Assembly: GCF_002382885.1 (NCBI RefSeq)
Contig: NZ_NWVL01000007.1
Span: 62,001 to 126,000 of the forward strand
Reading direction: 5' to 3'
Length of the DNA stretch: 64,000 nt
Origin: Streptomyces sp. WZ.A104
Lineage (GTDB): Bacteria > Actinomycetota > Actinomycetes > Streptomycetales > Streptomycetaceae
Translations under genes and position numbers: made by a program
The notes under the pieces: model-generated
What the model saw: the letters and a program-made list of their open reading frames with translations, nothing else
Told to the model about the DNA's origin: nothing
Databases searched by the model: none
In this document: in pieces, positions 49,561 to 57,604 of the stretch
How positions within the stretch are numbered: position 1 is the stretch's first letter
Layout of the letters: the number at the start of each line of letters is the position of its first letter

Positions 49561-52092
49561 ATGGCCGATGAGGAGCTGCCGCGCTATGCGACGGCGCCGG
49601 AGGATGTGATCTGCGAGGTCGTGCGGTCGGCCGATGCTTCCTGCCGGGCGCTGGATGTGACCAAGGTGATCACCGCAGTCTTCCGGCACCGTCCGCAGCG
49701 GCGGGAGCTGGCCGAGGCGCTGGTGGCGGACCCGGGCCTGCTGACCTCCGGCCGGGGGCAGGGTCCGCGATCGATCGAACGGCTGATCCGGGCGCTGCGT
49801 GAATGCGGCGCCACGGGCGTGGTGTTGCCTGGTTGCGGGGACTGCGGGCAGCAGCGGCCGTTGAAGGCCCTGGCCGAGACGGGCCGTATCTGCGGCACCT
49901 GCGTCGGCCGCCGCCGGGTGCGCGTCAATCCCTGTGTGATCTGCGGCAGCATCAACTTCGTCGGACGTGACCGCGACGGTCGGGCCCGCTGTCGCAAGCA
50001 TCCGCCGGATGCCGGGGTGGACCCGGCGTGCGAGCTGGGTCGGCTGCTGGCCGGAGCGACCGGGCTGAGCGAGGAGGCGGTCGCAGAGGCGGTCGCTACG
50101 GTGGAGCGGTCCCGCGGTGGCCGGCTGAAGCTGCTGTGGTCGCTGCAGGACGCGCCCGATCAGCTCGGCGGCGGGGATCCGGTGGGGCCGCCGAAGATCT
50201 CCGCGCTCGCCCGGGTGCTGGTCGACCTCGGTGCGGTGGGGGTCGTGGTGCCGCTGTGCCCGTTCTGCCGTACCTCCACCCAGCTGCGCTCGCGCCGGGA
50301 CGGGCTGCGCTGCTGCACCGCGTGCTGGAGCCAGGTCCGCATCGAGTGGTGTGCGCGCTGCCGGCGAGAGCGGCCGATCGGCGGGCGTGCCTTCGACGGC
50401 CAGCCGGTCTGCGGCAGTTGCCGGCAGGCCGATGCGTTCAACCGGCGTCCCTGCAGCGGCTGCGGCGAGCTGCGGGTACGCAAGAACCGCACCGCCGAGG
50501 GAGGGCTGTGTTACGCCTGTACCGAGGTCCCGGCCGCGACCTGCGCCACCTGCAGGCAGCACCGGCCGTGTCGATACGCGAACACCGCCTCGCCGCGCTG
50601 CCTGCCCTGCTGCGCCAAGGCCCGCGAGCAGGCCGTCTGTGTGGGATGCGGGCAGCTGCGGCGGGTGAACAACCGCACCGCTACCGGCGAGCCTTTGTGC
50701 GCCAGCTGCGGGGTGAAGCCCAAGCCGTGCACGGGCTGCGGCAAGACCTTCAAGCCGGCCGGCCGCACCAGCGACGGCCGCCCGTTGTGCCAGACCTGCT
50801 GGGGCAAGGACCCCGGCGCGCGGCGGCCGTGCACGAGCTGCGGCGCTGTGGAACGGCTCTACCACCGCGGTCTGTGCCCGGGCTGCACCCGCGAGCGCAG
50901 CGTGAACGAGGTCCTGACCGGCCCCGACGGCCGGGTGCGCCCGGAACTCGACGGCGTGCGGGCGGCGTTGTTCTTGCCCCCGCCCCGCACGGTGCTGCGC
51001 TGGATCAACAAGACCCCCGCCCGCCACGCCGCCTTTCGCGCGCTCGCCGAGGCAGACGGGCCGGTCACCCACGCCGTCCTGGACCGGGTGGCCGACGACG
51101 CGGTTGCCGCCCACCTGCGGGCGCTGCTCGTGGCCGGCGGCGCCCTGCCCGAGCGCGATGAGCACCTCGCCCGGCTGGAGGCGTGGCTGACGCGCACCAT
51201 CGCCCGCGTCCCCGACCCGGAAGAGCGCCGGATCCTGTGGCGCTACGTCCGCTGGCAGCCGCTGCGCCGGCTGCGCCGTCTTCCGCCCGGCCGGCACGTC
51301 ACGCACGGCCAGGCCGACGCCGTCCGTATGGAGATCCGCAATGTCGTGCGACTGCTGGAATGGCTCCACCCATCCGGCACCGGCCTTGCCGACTGCACCC
51401 AAGACGAGCTCGACGCCTGGCTCGCCGACGGTGCGCCCCAGCGCACCCTGGTGCGCGGCTTCGTACGCTGGACCTCCCGCCACCACCACAGCAAACCCCT
51501 GACGGCGCCGCTCTACACCAGCAACCTCGCCGCCCAGGTCATCGCCCAGGACCAGCGTTGGAGACTGGTGCGCCGCCTGATCAGCGACACCGAGCTTCAG
51601 ACCACCGACCGCGCGGCCGGACTGCTGTTGCTGCTGTTCGCCCAGCCTGCCGCGCGCATCTGCCGCCTGACCGCCGACCACGTACTCGACGACGGCCACA
51701 CGCTGCGTCTGCGCCTGGGCCGCCAGCCCGTGGACATCCCCGCCCCGCTGGACGACCTCATCCGCGAACTGGCACGCCGCCGACGCATCCGGGCACCGGT
51801 TGGGCCGGAGCACGGGGAGCGCTGGCTGTTCCCCGGCATGTACGCCGGACGCCCCCTCGAGCCGCACAGCCTGGGCCGCCGCCTGAAGAACCTCGGCATC
51901 CGGCCCCGTGTGGCCCGCAACTCCTCCCTGATGGATATCGCCTCCGAACTCCCGGCCTACGTCTTCAGCCGGCTGCTGGGCTTCAGCCAGTCCACCGCCG
52001 ACAACTGGGACACCGAGGCTGGCGGCTTCGGCCCCGCCTACGGCGCAGAGCTGAGCCGCCGCACCACCACCGATAAGTTCACGCTTCCCTGA
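49561..52092 (+). CDS. Large zinc-knuckle protein with degenerate tyrosine-recombinase domain
   Basis: The 843-residue protein has an N-terminal helical part and then, in about residues 95-450, some 17 CxxC knuckles (for example CGDCGQQ, CVICGS, CSGCGE, CTGCGK, CPGCTRE). These should bind multiple zinc ions. The C-terminal 300 residues follow a phage-integrase layout (AEADGPVTHAVLDRV, LLLLFAQPAARICRLTADHV). The HxxR, LGH and Tyr positions read ARNSS, LGFSQS and DNWDTEAG, so catalysis is doubtful. It is probably a DNA-binding accessory of the integrase. GTG 49558 is an alternative start. Confidence 0.7.
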   Translation: MADEELPRYATAPEDVICEVVRSADASCRALDVTKVITAVFRHRPQRRELAEALVADPGLLTSGRGQGPRSIERLIRALRECGATGVVLPGCGDCGQQRPLKALAETGRICGTCVGRRRVRVNPCVICGSINFVGRDRDGRARCRKHPPDAGVDPACELGRLLAGATGLSEEAVAEAVATVERSRGGRLKLLWSLQDAPDQLGGGDPVGPPKISALARVLVDLGAVGVVVPLCPFCRTSTQLRSRRDGLRCCTACWSQVRIEWCARCRRERPIGGRAFDGQPVCGSCRQADAFNRRPCSGCGELRVRKNRTAEGGLCYACTEVPAATCATCRQHRPCRYANTASPRCLPCCAKAREQAVCVGCGQLRRVNNRTATGEPLCASCGVKPKPCTGCGKTFKPAGRTSDGRPLCQTCWGKDPGARRPCTSCGAVERLYHRGLCPGCTRERSVNEVLTGPDGRVRPELDGVRAALFLPPPRTVLRWINKTPARHAAFRALAEADGPVTHAVLDRVADDAVAAHLRALLVAGGALPERDEHLARLEAWLTRTIARVPDPEERRILWRYVRWQPLRRLRRLPPGRHVTHGQADAVRMEIRNVVRLLEWLHPSGTGLADCTQDELDAWLADGAPQRTLVRGFVRWTSRHHHSKPLTAPLYTSNLAAQVIAQDQRWRLVRRLISDTELQTTDRAAGLLLLLFAQPAARICRLTADHVLDDGHTLRLRLGRQPVDIPAPLDDLIRELARRRRIRAPVGPEHGERWLFPGMYAGRPLEPHSLGRRLKNLGIRPRVARNSSLMDIASELPAYVFSRLLGFSQSTADNWDTEAGGFGPAYGAELSRRTTTDKFTLP

Positions 52093-52119
52093 ATTCAGGA
52101 TGTTGTGTACTGTCGCGGT

Positions 52120-52455
52120 GTGCTGACACTCGCCGCTGACATCGACGTGCTGGCGCGGTTCGGTCGCGCCCTGGCCGACCCCATCCGCTGCCGCATCCTG
52201 CTCGCCCTGCGCGAGGCCCCGGCCTACCCGGCCGACCTCGCCGACACCCTGGGAATCTCCCGTACCCGGCTGTCGAACCACTTGGCCTGCCTGCGCGACT
52301 GCGGCTTGGTCGTCACGGCCCCGGACGGACGGCGCACCCGCTACGAGCTCGCCGACGAACGTCTTGGCCACGCCCTGGACGACCTGCGTACCGCCGTCGT
52401 GGCGGTCGAGGCAGACCGTGCCTGCGTGGATGCCGACGAGAAGGGGTGCTGCTGA
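52120..52455 (+). CDS. ArsR-family metal sensor, CmtR-like
   Basis: The 111-residue protein has the winged HTH of the ArsR family (LADTLGISRTRLSNHLACLR). Cysteines in HLACLRDCGLV are spaced as C-x3-C in the recognition helix, as in CmtR, and a C-terminal ACVDADEKGCC can supply the third ligand. This predicts Cd(II)/Pb(II) sensing. GTG 52120 is close to a promoter-like patch (TGTACTGT), so the mRNA may be nearly leaderless. It is coupled to the efflux gene, which starts one base after its stop. Confidence 0.85.
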   Translation: MLTLAADIDVLARFGRALADPIRCRILLALREAPAYPADLADTLGISRTRLSNHLACLRDCGLVVTAPDGRRTRYELADERLGHALDDLRTAVVAVEADRACVDADEKGCC

Positions 52456-53157
52456 ATGACCGCGATTTCCCTCGGCCCCAGCCCGGCCCGCCGCGACGCC
52501 CTGGCCCGCTGGATACGGCTGCTGGTCGCCGCGACCATCGCCTACAACGTCATCGAGGCCATCGTCGCGATCACGGCCGGCACTGTCGCCTCCTCCACCG
52601 CGCTGATCGGCTTCGGCCTCGACTCCGTCATCGAGGTCTCCTCCGCAGCGGCGGTCGCCTGGCAGTTCTCCGCCACCGACCAGGCCGTCCGCGAAGCCCG
52701 CGAACAGCGCACCCTGCGGATCATCGCCGTCTCCTTCTTCGCCCTCGCGCTGTACGTCACCGTCGACTCCGTCCGCGCGCTGACCGGCACCGGCGAAGCC
52801 GACCACTCCATCCCCGGCATCGTCCTCGCCGCGCTTTCCCTGGCGATCATGCCGTTCCTGTCCGCAGCCCAGCGCAAGGCCGGCCGCGAACTCGGCTCCG
52901 CCTCCGCCGTCGCCGACTCCAAGCAGACCCTGCTGTGCACCTACCTCTCCGCGGTACTCCTGGCCGGCCTGCTGGCGAACCTGCTGTTCGGCTGGGCCTG
53001 GGCCGACCCGATCGCCGCCCTGGTCATCGCCGTCATCGCCGCCAAGGAAGGCCGCGACGCCTGGCAAGGCAAGGGCTGCTGCGCCCCCACCGCCGACCAC
53101 ACCCACGCAACTCACGCCGATGCCTCCGGCTGCACCGACGGCTGCAGCTGCTGCTGA
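52456..53157 (+). CDS. Cation-diffusion-facilitator-like efflux protein
   Basis: The 233-residue protein has about five or six membrane helices. STALIGFGLDSVIEVSSAAA is the CDF TM2 metal site and ASAVADSKQTLLCTYLSAVL its TM5 counterpart. The Cys/His-rich tail (GCCAPTADHTHATHADAS, then CTDGCSCC) should bind metal. It exports a divalent cation, probably under control of the CmtR-like gene, and is the cargo of the nested element. Confidence 0.8.
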   Translation: MTAISLGPSPARRDALARWIRLLVAATIAYNVIEAIVAITAGTVASSTALIGFGLDSVIEVSSAAAVAWQFSATDQAVREAREQRTLRIIAVSFFALALYVTVDSVRALTGTGEADHSIPGIVLAALSLAIMPFLSAAQRKAGRELGSASAVADSKQTLLCTYLSAVLLAGLLANLLFGWAWADPIAALVIAVIAAKEGRDAWQGKGCCAPTADHTHATHADASGCTDGCSCC

Positions 53158-53314
53158 GCCACCCGCCGGCACTACCGCCGTCCGGAACGCTCGCCTACCT
53201 TCCAGCCCACCGACTGAAGCCGCGAGCATCCGGCACAGACACTGCCTATTCCGCAGGTCTTGATAGCCGGACTTACCAACAACGGCCATGGAAGGGCCTC
53301 CTTGAGGAGTTGGA

Positions 53315-54076
53315 TCAGCGGTCGCGGGAGTACGCGACGCGGGGGTCAACCGGCCGGACCGCCGGTGTGGTGACGGCGGCGGGGACCGGCGCCCTGCCCG
53401 GGATACCGGCACGGGCCGGGCTGGCGGCGAGCGCGGCGGCGCTCAATGGAGACGCGCGGGCGGGACCACGGCCGCGCTCGCGGCCGGCGGTCGGCGTGGC
53501 AGCAGGGCGGGGCCGAGCCGTCACCTCTTGAGCGAGGCGTGGCTGCACTGCGACCTGGAGCCCTGAACGGTGCAGGGCCACCGTGGCGGCGGCGACTTTC
53601 CCCAGCGCCTCGACGCGATCGGTGGTCGCGGGGAGCGTGTAGATGTCCAGGCTCGAGTTGTGCCGCCAGCCGTCGTCCACCAGCGCCAGCCCGCTGAGGC
53701 CGGAGACACGGTCGTCGAGGGCTGCGGCGATGCCGAGCTGTGGGTGATCGGCGAAGGCGACGTCTGGTTCACCGAGCGGACCGCGGTCGCGTACCCGTGC
53801 CGTGTCGGGCGCCGGTGCAGGGTCAAGTGCGGCGTCCACATCGACCTGGTAGCCGGCCTTGCGCAGCAGCTCGATGGCCTGGCTTGTACGGCCGTGTCCG
53901 TCACGGTTTTGGTCGGCCAGCGCGTACAACGTCGGCTGGTCGGGGACGGGATGGAAGTCGAATCCCTTGAGCATCCAGGTGCTGGCCGCGAGGTTCTTCG
54001 GGTTCGCGGCGACGATGCCGTGGACGGGGTGGTGGCCGAAGGCCAGGTCGGGCAGCACGTCGTAGTGGCTGGGCAT
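53315..54076 (-). CDS. Hypothetical protein at the right edge of the nested element
   Basis: From ATG 54076 the product is 253 residues, beginning MPSHYDVLPDLAFGHHPVHG. Two similar segments (DLAFGHHPVHGIVAANPKNL and DVAFADHPQLGIAAALDDRV) show an internal duplication of about 95 residues. The tail is Ala/Pro/Arg-rich. The stop codon lies in the AGTTGGAT repeat, marking the insertion junction. Its function is unknown. Confidence 0.6.
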   Translation of the reverse strand: MPSHYDVLPDLAFGHHPVHGIVAANPKNLAASTWMLKGFDFHPVPDQPTLYALADQNRDGHGRTSQAIELLRKAGYQVDVDAALDPAPAPDTARVRDRGPLGEPDVAFADHPQLGIAAALDDRVSGLSGLALVDDGWRHNSSLDIYTLPATTDRVEALGKVAAATVALHRSGLQVAVQPRLAQEVTARPRPAATPTAGRERGRGPARASPLSAAALAASPARAGIPGRAPVPAAVTTPAVRPVDPRVAYSRDR

Positions 54077-54173
54077 GGCAGATCCATCCGAGGCGGGTGC
54101 GGTTGCAGGTGCGGGCGACGGGCGGATCAGTTCTGGGGGTGCGGTGCACGGAGGACTCCTGGAACGCGGTCGG

Positions 54174-54737
54174 TCAGAGCCGGGGAGCGGATGAGGAACT
54201 GGCCGACGGCGGCGCGGTCCGCGTGGAGGACTCCGGCGGCGGACCGGTCGGGAGCACGCGCTGGCCGACCGACGGCGAGGAGGCGAGAGCGACACTCGCC
54301 CGGGATGGAGCGGAGCCGGGCGGGAGCACGGTGGCGGCGCGCGCCTTGCCGGAACGTTCCTGCTCCTGGCGTGTTGGCACGCCAAGGTGGTCCAGGCGGG
54401 CGTCGACAGCGGAGAGGAGGTCCGGCACGCTGCCGCCGTGGCGCGCATGCGGACCGTCCGGCTCGGAGTCGTAGATCACCTCGTAGACGGCGGGCTCGGC
54501 GGACCGGTGGCGGGTGACCATCCAGCTTTCCGGGGACTCGGGATGCTCGGAGGGTGGCTCCTGCGGCGGCGAGATGATCAGCGAACTGCCGTCGGGATGC
54601 TCGGCGTGGACGATGTAGTCGCTGAGGCCGTACTCGACGGTGCCCTCCAGGCCGCGCTGCCCCAGCGCGGACCAGAGGGCAGCCTGAAGGCGACGCGGAT
54701 CGGACACGGGGGTCGGGGGCGAGGTTTCGAGGTGCAT
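54174..54737 (-). CDS. Hypothetical protein
   Basis: ATG 54737 with GGAG six bases upstream gives 187 residues starting MHLETSPPTPVSDPRRLQAA. The core (GTVEYGLSDYIVHAEHPDGS, VYEVIYDSEPDGPHARHGGS) is beta-rich and the tail disordered. No family is recognised. It lies in the T4SS operon. Confidence 0.5.
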   Translation of the reverse strand: MHLETSPPTPVSDPRRLQAALWSALGQRGLEGTVEYGLSDYIVHAEHPDGSSLIISPPQEPPSEHPESPESWMVTRHRSAEPAVYEVIYDSEPDGPHARHGGSVPDLLSAVDARLDHLGVPTRQEQERSGKARAATVLPPGSAPSRASVALASSPSVGQRVLPTGPPPESSTRTAPPSASSSSAPRL

Positions 54738-54866
54738 GGAGTTCTCCGATGCGAACATCCCGCCGCACGGCGGGAGCCGACGGGGCGTGGAGCTTGAAGA
54801 AGTGCGGTGGTCCATGAGGATCCGGTGATCGGGCAGTTTGGCGCTGCCGCGACTGCGTGCTAGGGA

Positions 54867-55562
54867 TCACCGCGAGCGACCGGGAGCCGGCGGATGCGAT
54901 GCCGGCGGGAGCTGGGGCGAAGCAGGTGATACGGCAGGGGCGTTGCGCGTCGAGCGGGTCAGGGCGGCGCGAGCCCGCTCGGTCTGCGCCGGCCGTTCGG
55001 TGTCCGCTCGGTGAGCGAGGTATTCGCCGACGCGCACCAACGCTGGTCCCTTGGAACCCAGTTCGTGTGAGTAGTGCCAGCCTTCGGTGTTGCGGTGCTC
55101 CTCGGCACGCTCCTTGTAGAGGTGGAGCACGCTCGGCTGCGAACCGTCCATTAGCGCCATGACGCCGTCCCATTCGTGCCGCAGTTCCTCTGCCCGGAAC
55201 AGGATGGTGTCGATCCCGCGTATCCGACGGAGGTCGTCACTGATCGGCCCCTCGACGTAGTCGGGGCCGTCGGCGGCGGCGCGGACCCCGGCCAGCACCT
55301 CGGGTCCGTGGTCGAGGAACACTTCGGCGTGCTTCCACGCTTCGGCGTCCCGCTTGACCTTCCCGTCCCCGTAGACCTTGTCGTCCAGCGGCCAGCCGTC
55401 CGCGTCGCAGAGGGAGTCCGAAACCGCGTCCCAGGCGTCGCACGCCTCGTTGATCCCGGCGGCGGCCGTGGCCAGTGCCGGGAGGTGCCGTTGCCACGCC
55501 AAAGGGTCGGTGGCCTGCGACGGCTGGTTGTCGCCGGAGGAAGCAGTGGAAGAAGAAGACAT
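54867..55562 (-). CDS. Hypothetical helical protein in the T4SS operon
   Basis: The 231-residue protein starts MSSSSTASSGDNQPSQATDP and has a helical core (GINEACDAWDAVSDSLCDAD, ILFRAEELRHEWDGVMALMD). A Pro/Ser-rich tail follows. No family is recognised. It lies directly downstream of virB4. Confidence 0.55.
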   Translation of the reverse strand: MSSSSTASSGDNQPSQATDPLAWQRHLPALATAAAGINEACDAWDAVSDSLCDADGWPLDDKVYGDGKVKRDAEAWKHAEVFLDHGPEVLAGVRAAADGPDYVEGPISDDLRRIRGIDTILFRAEELRHEWDGVMALMDGSQPSVLHLYKERAEEHRNTEGWHYSHELGSKGPALVRVGEYLAHRADTERPAQTERARAALTRSTRNAPAVSPASPQLPPASHPPAPGRSR

Positions 55563-55594
55563 GATCGATTCCCGTTGCTGTGCTGGTCGTTGGG

Positions 55595-57100
55595 CTAGGC
55601 GGCCATGCGGGCGTCTGTGTCGAACAGCTCCCGCTCGGCCGGGTGGAGGATGTGCTGGGTGATGAACGAGCGGCCGGCGACCTTCCACAGACCTCGGCCC
55701 TTGGTCAGGGCGGACACCGCCTGGGTCTCGACGCCGGTCAGGCCGAGCAGAGATGCAGCGGCGGCGAGCTGGTCGGGCTCCTGGCGGTAGATGATGCGCG
55801 TGCTGCAGTCCGCGAGGAGCCCCTCGGCCAGGACTCGGCCGCGTGAACCGGCGTCGCCCGCCGAGAGCAAGTCGCTGAGCCGGTGGATCACCATGAGGTT
55901 CGCGATGCCCAGCCCTCGGGAGAGCTTCCACTGGCTCTGCATCCGCTCCAGCAGCCCGACGTGCCGCATCAGTCGCCACGCCTCGTCGTAGATCACCCAG
56001 CGTCGACCGCCATCGGGATCACTGAGGGCTGACTCCATCCACGCGCTCGCGCACGTCATCGCGAGCACCAGTGCCGTGTCGTCACCGGAGCCGCCGAGAC
56101 GGGAGAGGTCGATGGACAGCATCGGTGTGGTCGGGTCGAACGACACGGTGCTCGGTGCGTCGAACATGCCGCTCAAGTCGCCGTGCACGAGCCGTCGCAG
56201 GGCGTGGGCGAGGTCCTGGGCGGCTGAACCTAGGTGCCCCGCCTGGTGGCCGAGGGCGTGGTCGAGGCGTTCGGGGGAGCCGAGTACGTGCGCGATCTCG
56301 CCGAGCAGCGGCACCGTGCCCCGGGCGGCGGCGTCGGCGACGACCAGATCCAGGGCCAGGTCGAGGGCGGTGTGCTCCATCGGCAGCAGGTCGCGCTTCA
56401 GCACGGTGCGGGCGAGGCTGGCCAGCAGCAGCAGACGGCGCTTGCGAACCTCCGTGAACCAGTCCTCCTCGCTCACGGAGGCGGGGCGGGCCGGGGCGTC
56501 CAGCGGGTTCAACCGGCCGGGGAGCCCCGGGCCCAGGGCGATGCTGTATCCGCCGAGGGCCTGCGAGACGCCGGTCCACTCCCCCTTGGGATCGCAGGGG
56601 ATGTAGATCCGGTAGCCGTGGGCGATCGACCGGGTGGCGATCGATTTCGCCAGCGCCGACTTGCCCATGCCGATGATCCCGGCCAGGACCGCGTTGGGGT
56701 TGGTGAAGCCCTCCACCCTGCCGCTGTTGTAGAGCGAGAACGGGTCGAAGCAGAAGGCCGCCTCCGCGTGCACATCGCGGCCGATGAACACCCCTTCGGC
56801 GCCCAGGCCACCCTCGGCCACGAACGGGTACGCGCCGCTGGCTGTGGCGGTGGTCATCCGGTGGGCGGGCAGGGCGAGCTTGCCGCCGCGGGCGGAGGCC
56901 GGACCGGGGCGACCGGCGGGCGGGTAGGTGGGCCGCAGATCCGGGTCGAGGGTCTGCTCGGCGCGGTGCTTGGGCGGGTTTCCGGCGAGGCGTGCCTGGC
57001 GGCGGGCTTCGGTGAAACCGGCTCGGGCGGCCCGCTGCTCGGCGCGCGTCGTCTTACGGGGCACGAACAGGGGGGAGGCGCTGGCGCGGGTACGGGGCAT
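55595..57100 (-). CDS. virB4: VirB4-like conjugation ATPase
   Basis: The 501-residue protein has Walker A AGIIGMGKSALAKSIATRSI, the IYIPCDPKGEW segment, Walker B RRWVIYDEAWRLM and GLGIANLMVIHRLSDL. It is shorter than typical VirB4 because it lacks the large N-terminal domain; the SCO6880-like protein downstream may supply that part. It powers pilus-like assembly or transport at the membrane. ATG 57100 is chosen because the frame upstream is noise. Confidence 0.85.
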   Translation of the reverse strand: MPRTRASASPLFVPRKTTRAEQRAARAGFTEARRQARLAGNPPKHRAEQTLDPDLRPTYPPAGRPGPASARGGKLALPAHRMTTATASGAYPFVAEGGLGAEGVFIGRDVHAEAAFCFDPFSLYNSGRVEGFTNPNAVLAGIIGMGKSALAKSIATRSIAHGYRIYIPCDPKGEWTGVSQALGGYSIALGPGLPGRLNPLDAPARPASVSEEDWFTEVRKRRLLLLASLARTVLKRDLLPMEHTALDLALDLVVADAAARGTVPLLGEIAHVLGSPERLDHALGHQAGHLGSAAQDLAHALRRLVHGDLSGMFDAPSTVSFDPTTPMLSIDLSRLGGSGDDTALVLAMTCASAWMESALSDPDGGRRWVIYDEAWRLMRHVGLLERMQSQWKLSRGLGIANLMVIHRLSDLLSAGDAGSRGRVLAEGLLADCSTRIIYRQEPDQLAAAASLLGLTGVETQAVSALTKGRGLWKVAGRSFITQHILHPAERELFDTDARMAA

Positions 57101-57126
57101 GAGCGTTTCTCCAGATGAGGGGTGGG

Positions 57127-57579
57127 TCAGCGGCGGACGAGGCCGGTGAACGGTGCGTGCAGGTCGGCCGGGGTGGTGCGCCGCCGGACGAGATGAGCGG
57201 TGCGCTGGTGGCGCTGGCAGATGGTCAGTTCCGGTGCTCCCTCCGGAAGGCCGGCCTGGCACGCCTCTGGTGTGGGGATCTCGCCGGAGTCCGGCCGGGG
57301 CGCCGCGTGGTAGGCGGCGTGGAGGTGCTCGGCGGCCTGCCAGATGCGGGTGCGGGCGGTACGGAGCTGGTCGCCCTCGACCGCGACGAGCTGCCCGGTG
57401 CGACCGGTGTGGGCGTCGAGCAGCCCGTACAGCGAAACGAGGTGGGCGTGCAGGGCGTCCAGCTCGGCCCGGGTGGTGACCAGCGGGCCGCCCGGGATGT
57501 TGAGCGCCCGGTGGAAGTCGAGCGCGGCGGTGGCGAAGGGCACGAAGTCCTGCGCGGTCGGGCTGGCGGTGCGGTACAT
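57127..57579 (-). CDS. DUF6238-like protein
   Basis: The 150-residue protein starts MYRTASPTAQDFVPFATAAL and contains IPGGPLVTTRAELDALHAHL and RTARTRIWQAAEHLHAAYH. It matches what I recall of the Streptomyces DUF6238 family, found beside VirB4-like genes. It is helical with a basic end. Its role is unknown. Confidence 0.55.
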   Translation of the reverse strand: MYRTASPTAQDFVPFATAALDFHRALNIPGGPLVTTRAELDALHAHLVSLYGLLDAHTGRTGQLVAVEGDQLRTARTRIWQAAEHLHAAYHAAPRPDSGEIPTPEACQAGLPEGAPELTICQRHQRTAHLVRRRTTPADLHAPFTGLVRR

Positions 57580-57604
57580 GAGGGTGCTCTTTCGAAGGGA
57601 AGGG

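Larger units (their letters stand above)
45784..53315. mobile_element. Nested integrative element with metal-efflux cargo
   Basis: A plus-strand unit interrupts a long minus-strand operon. It holds a split integrase, an HTH gene, a zinc-knuckle recombinase-like gene, an ArsR regulator and a cation-efflux gene. AGTTGGAT occurs at 45784-45791 and 53308-53315, exactly where minus-strand genes resume on each side. Joining the flanks through one copy restores tight operon spacing. The repeat is short, so the boundaries are tentative. Confidence 0.6.

Noticed and set aside
52120..53157. Mercury (MerR-type) or arsenic (ArsR/ArsB) resistance
   Set aside because: The HTH is ArsR-type with CmtR-like cysteine spacing, the exporter is CDF-like, and no arsenate or mercuric reductase is present.
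45781..53412. A 2543-codon open frame on the minus strand
   Set aside because: It is antisense to the integrase, reverse transcriptase, zinc-knuckle, ArsR and CDF genes, whose motifs are unmistakable. Its own sequence is low-complexity Gly/Arg/Ala/His with no domain, as expected from antisense high-GC DNA.
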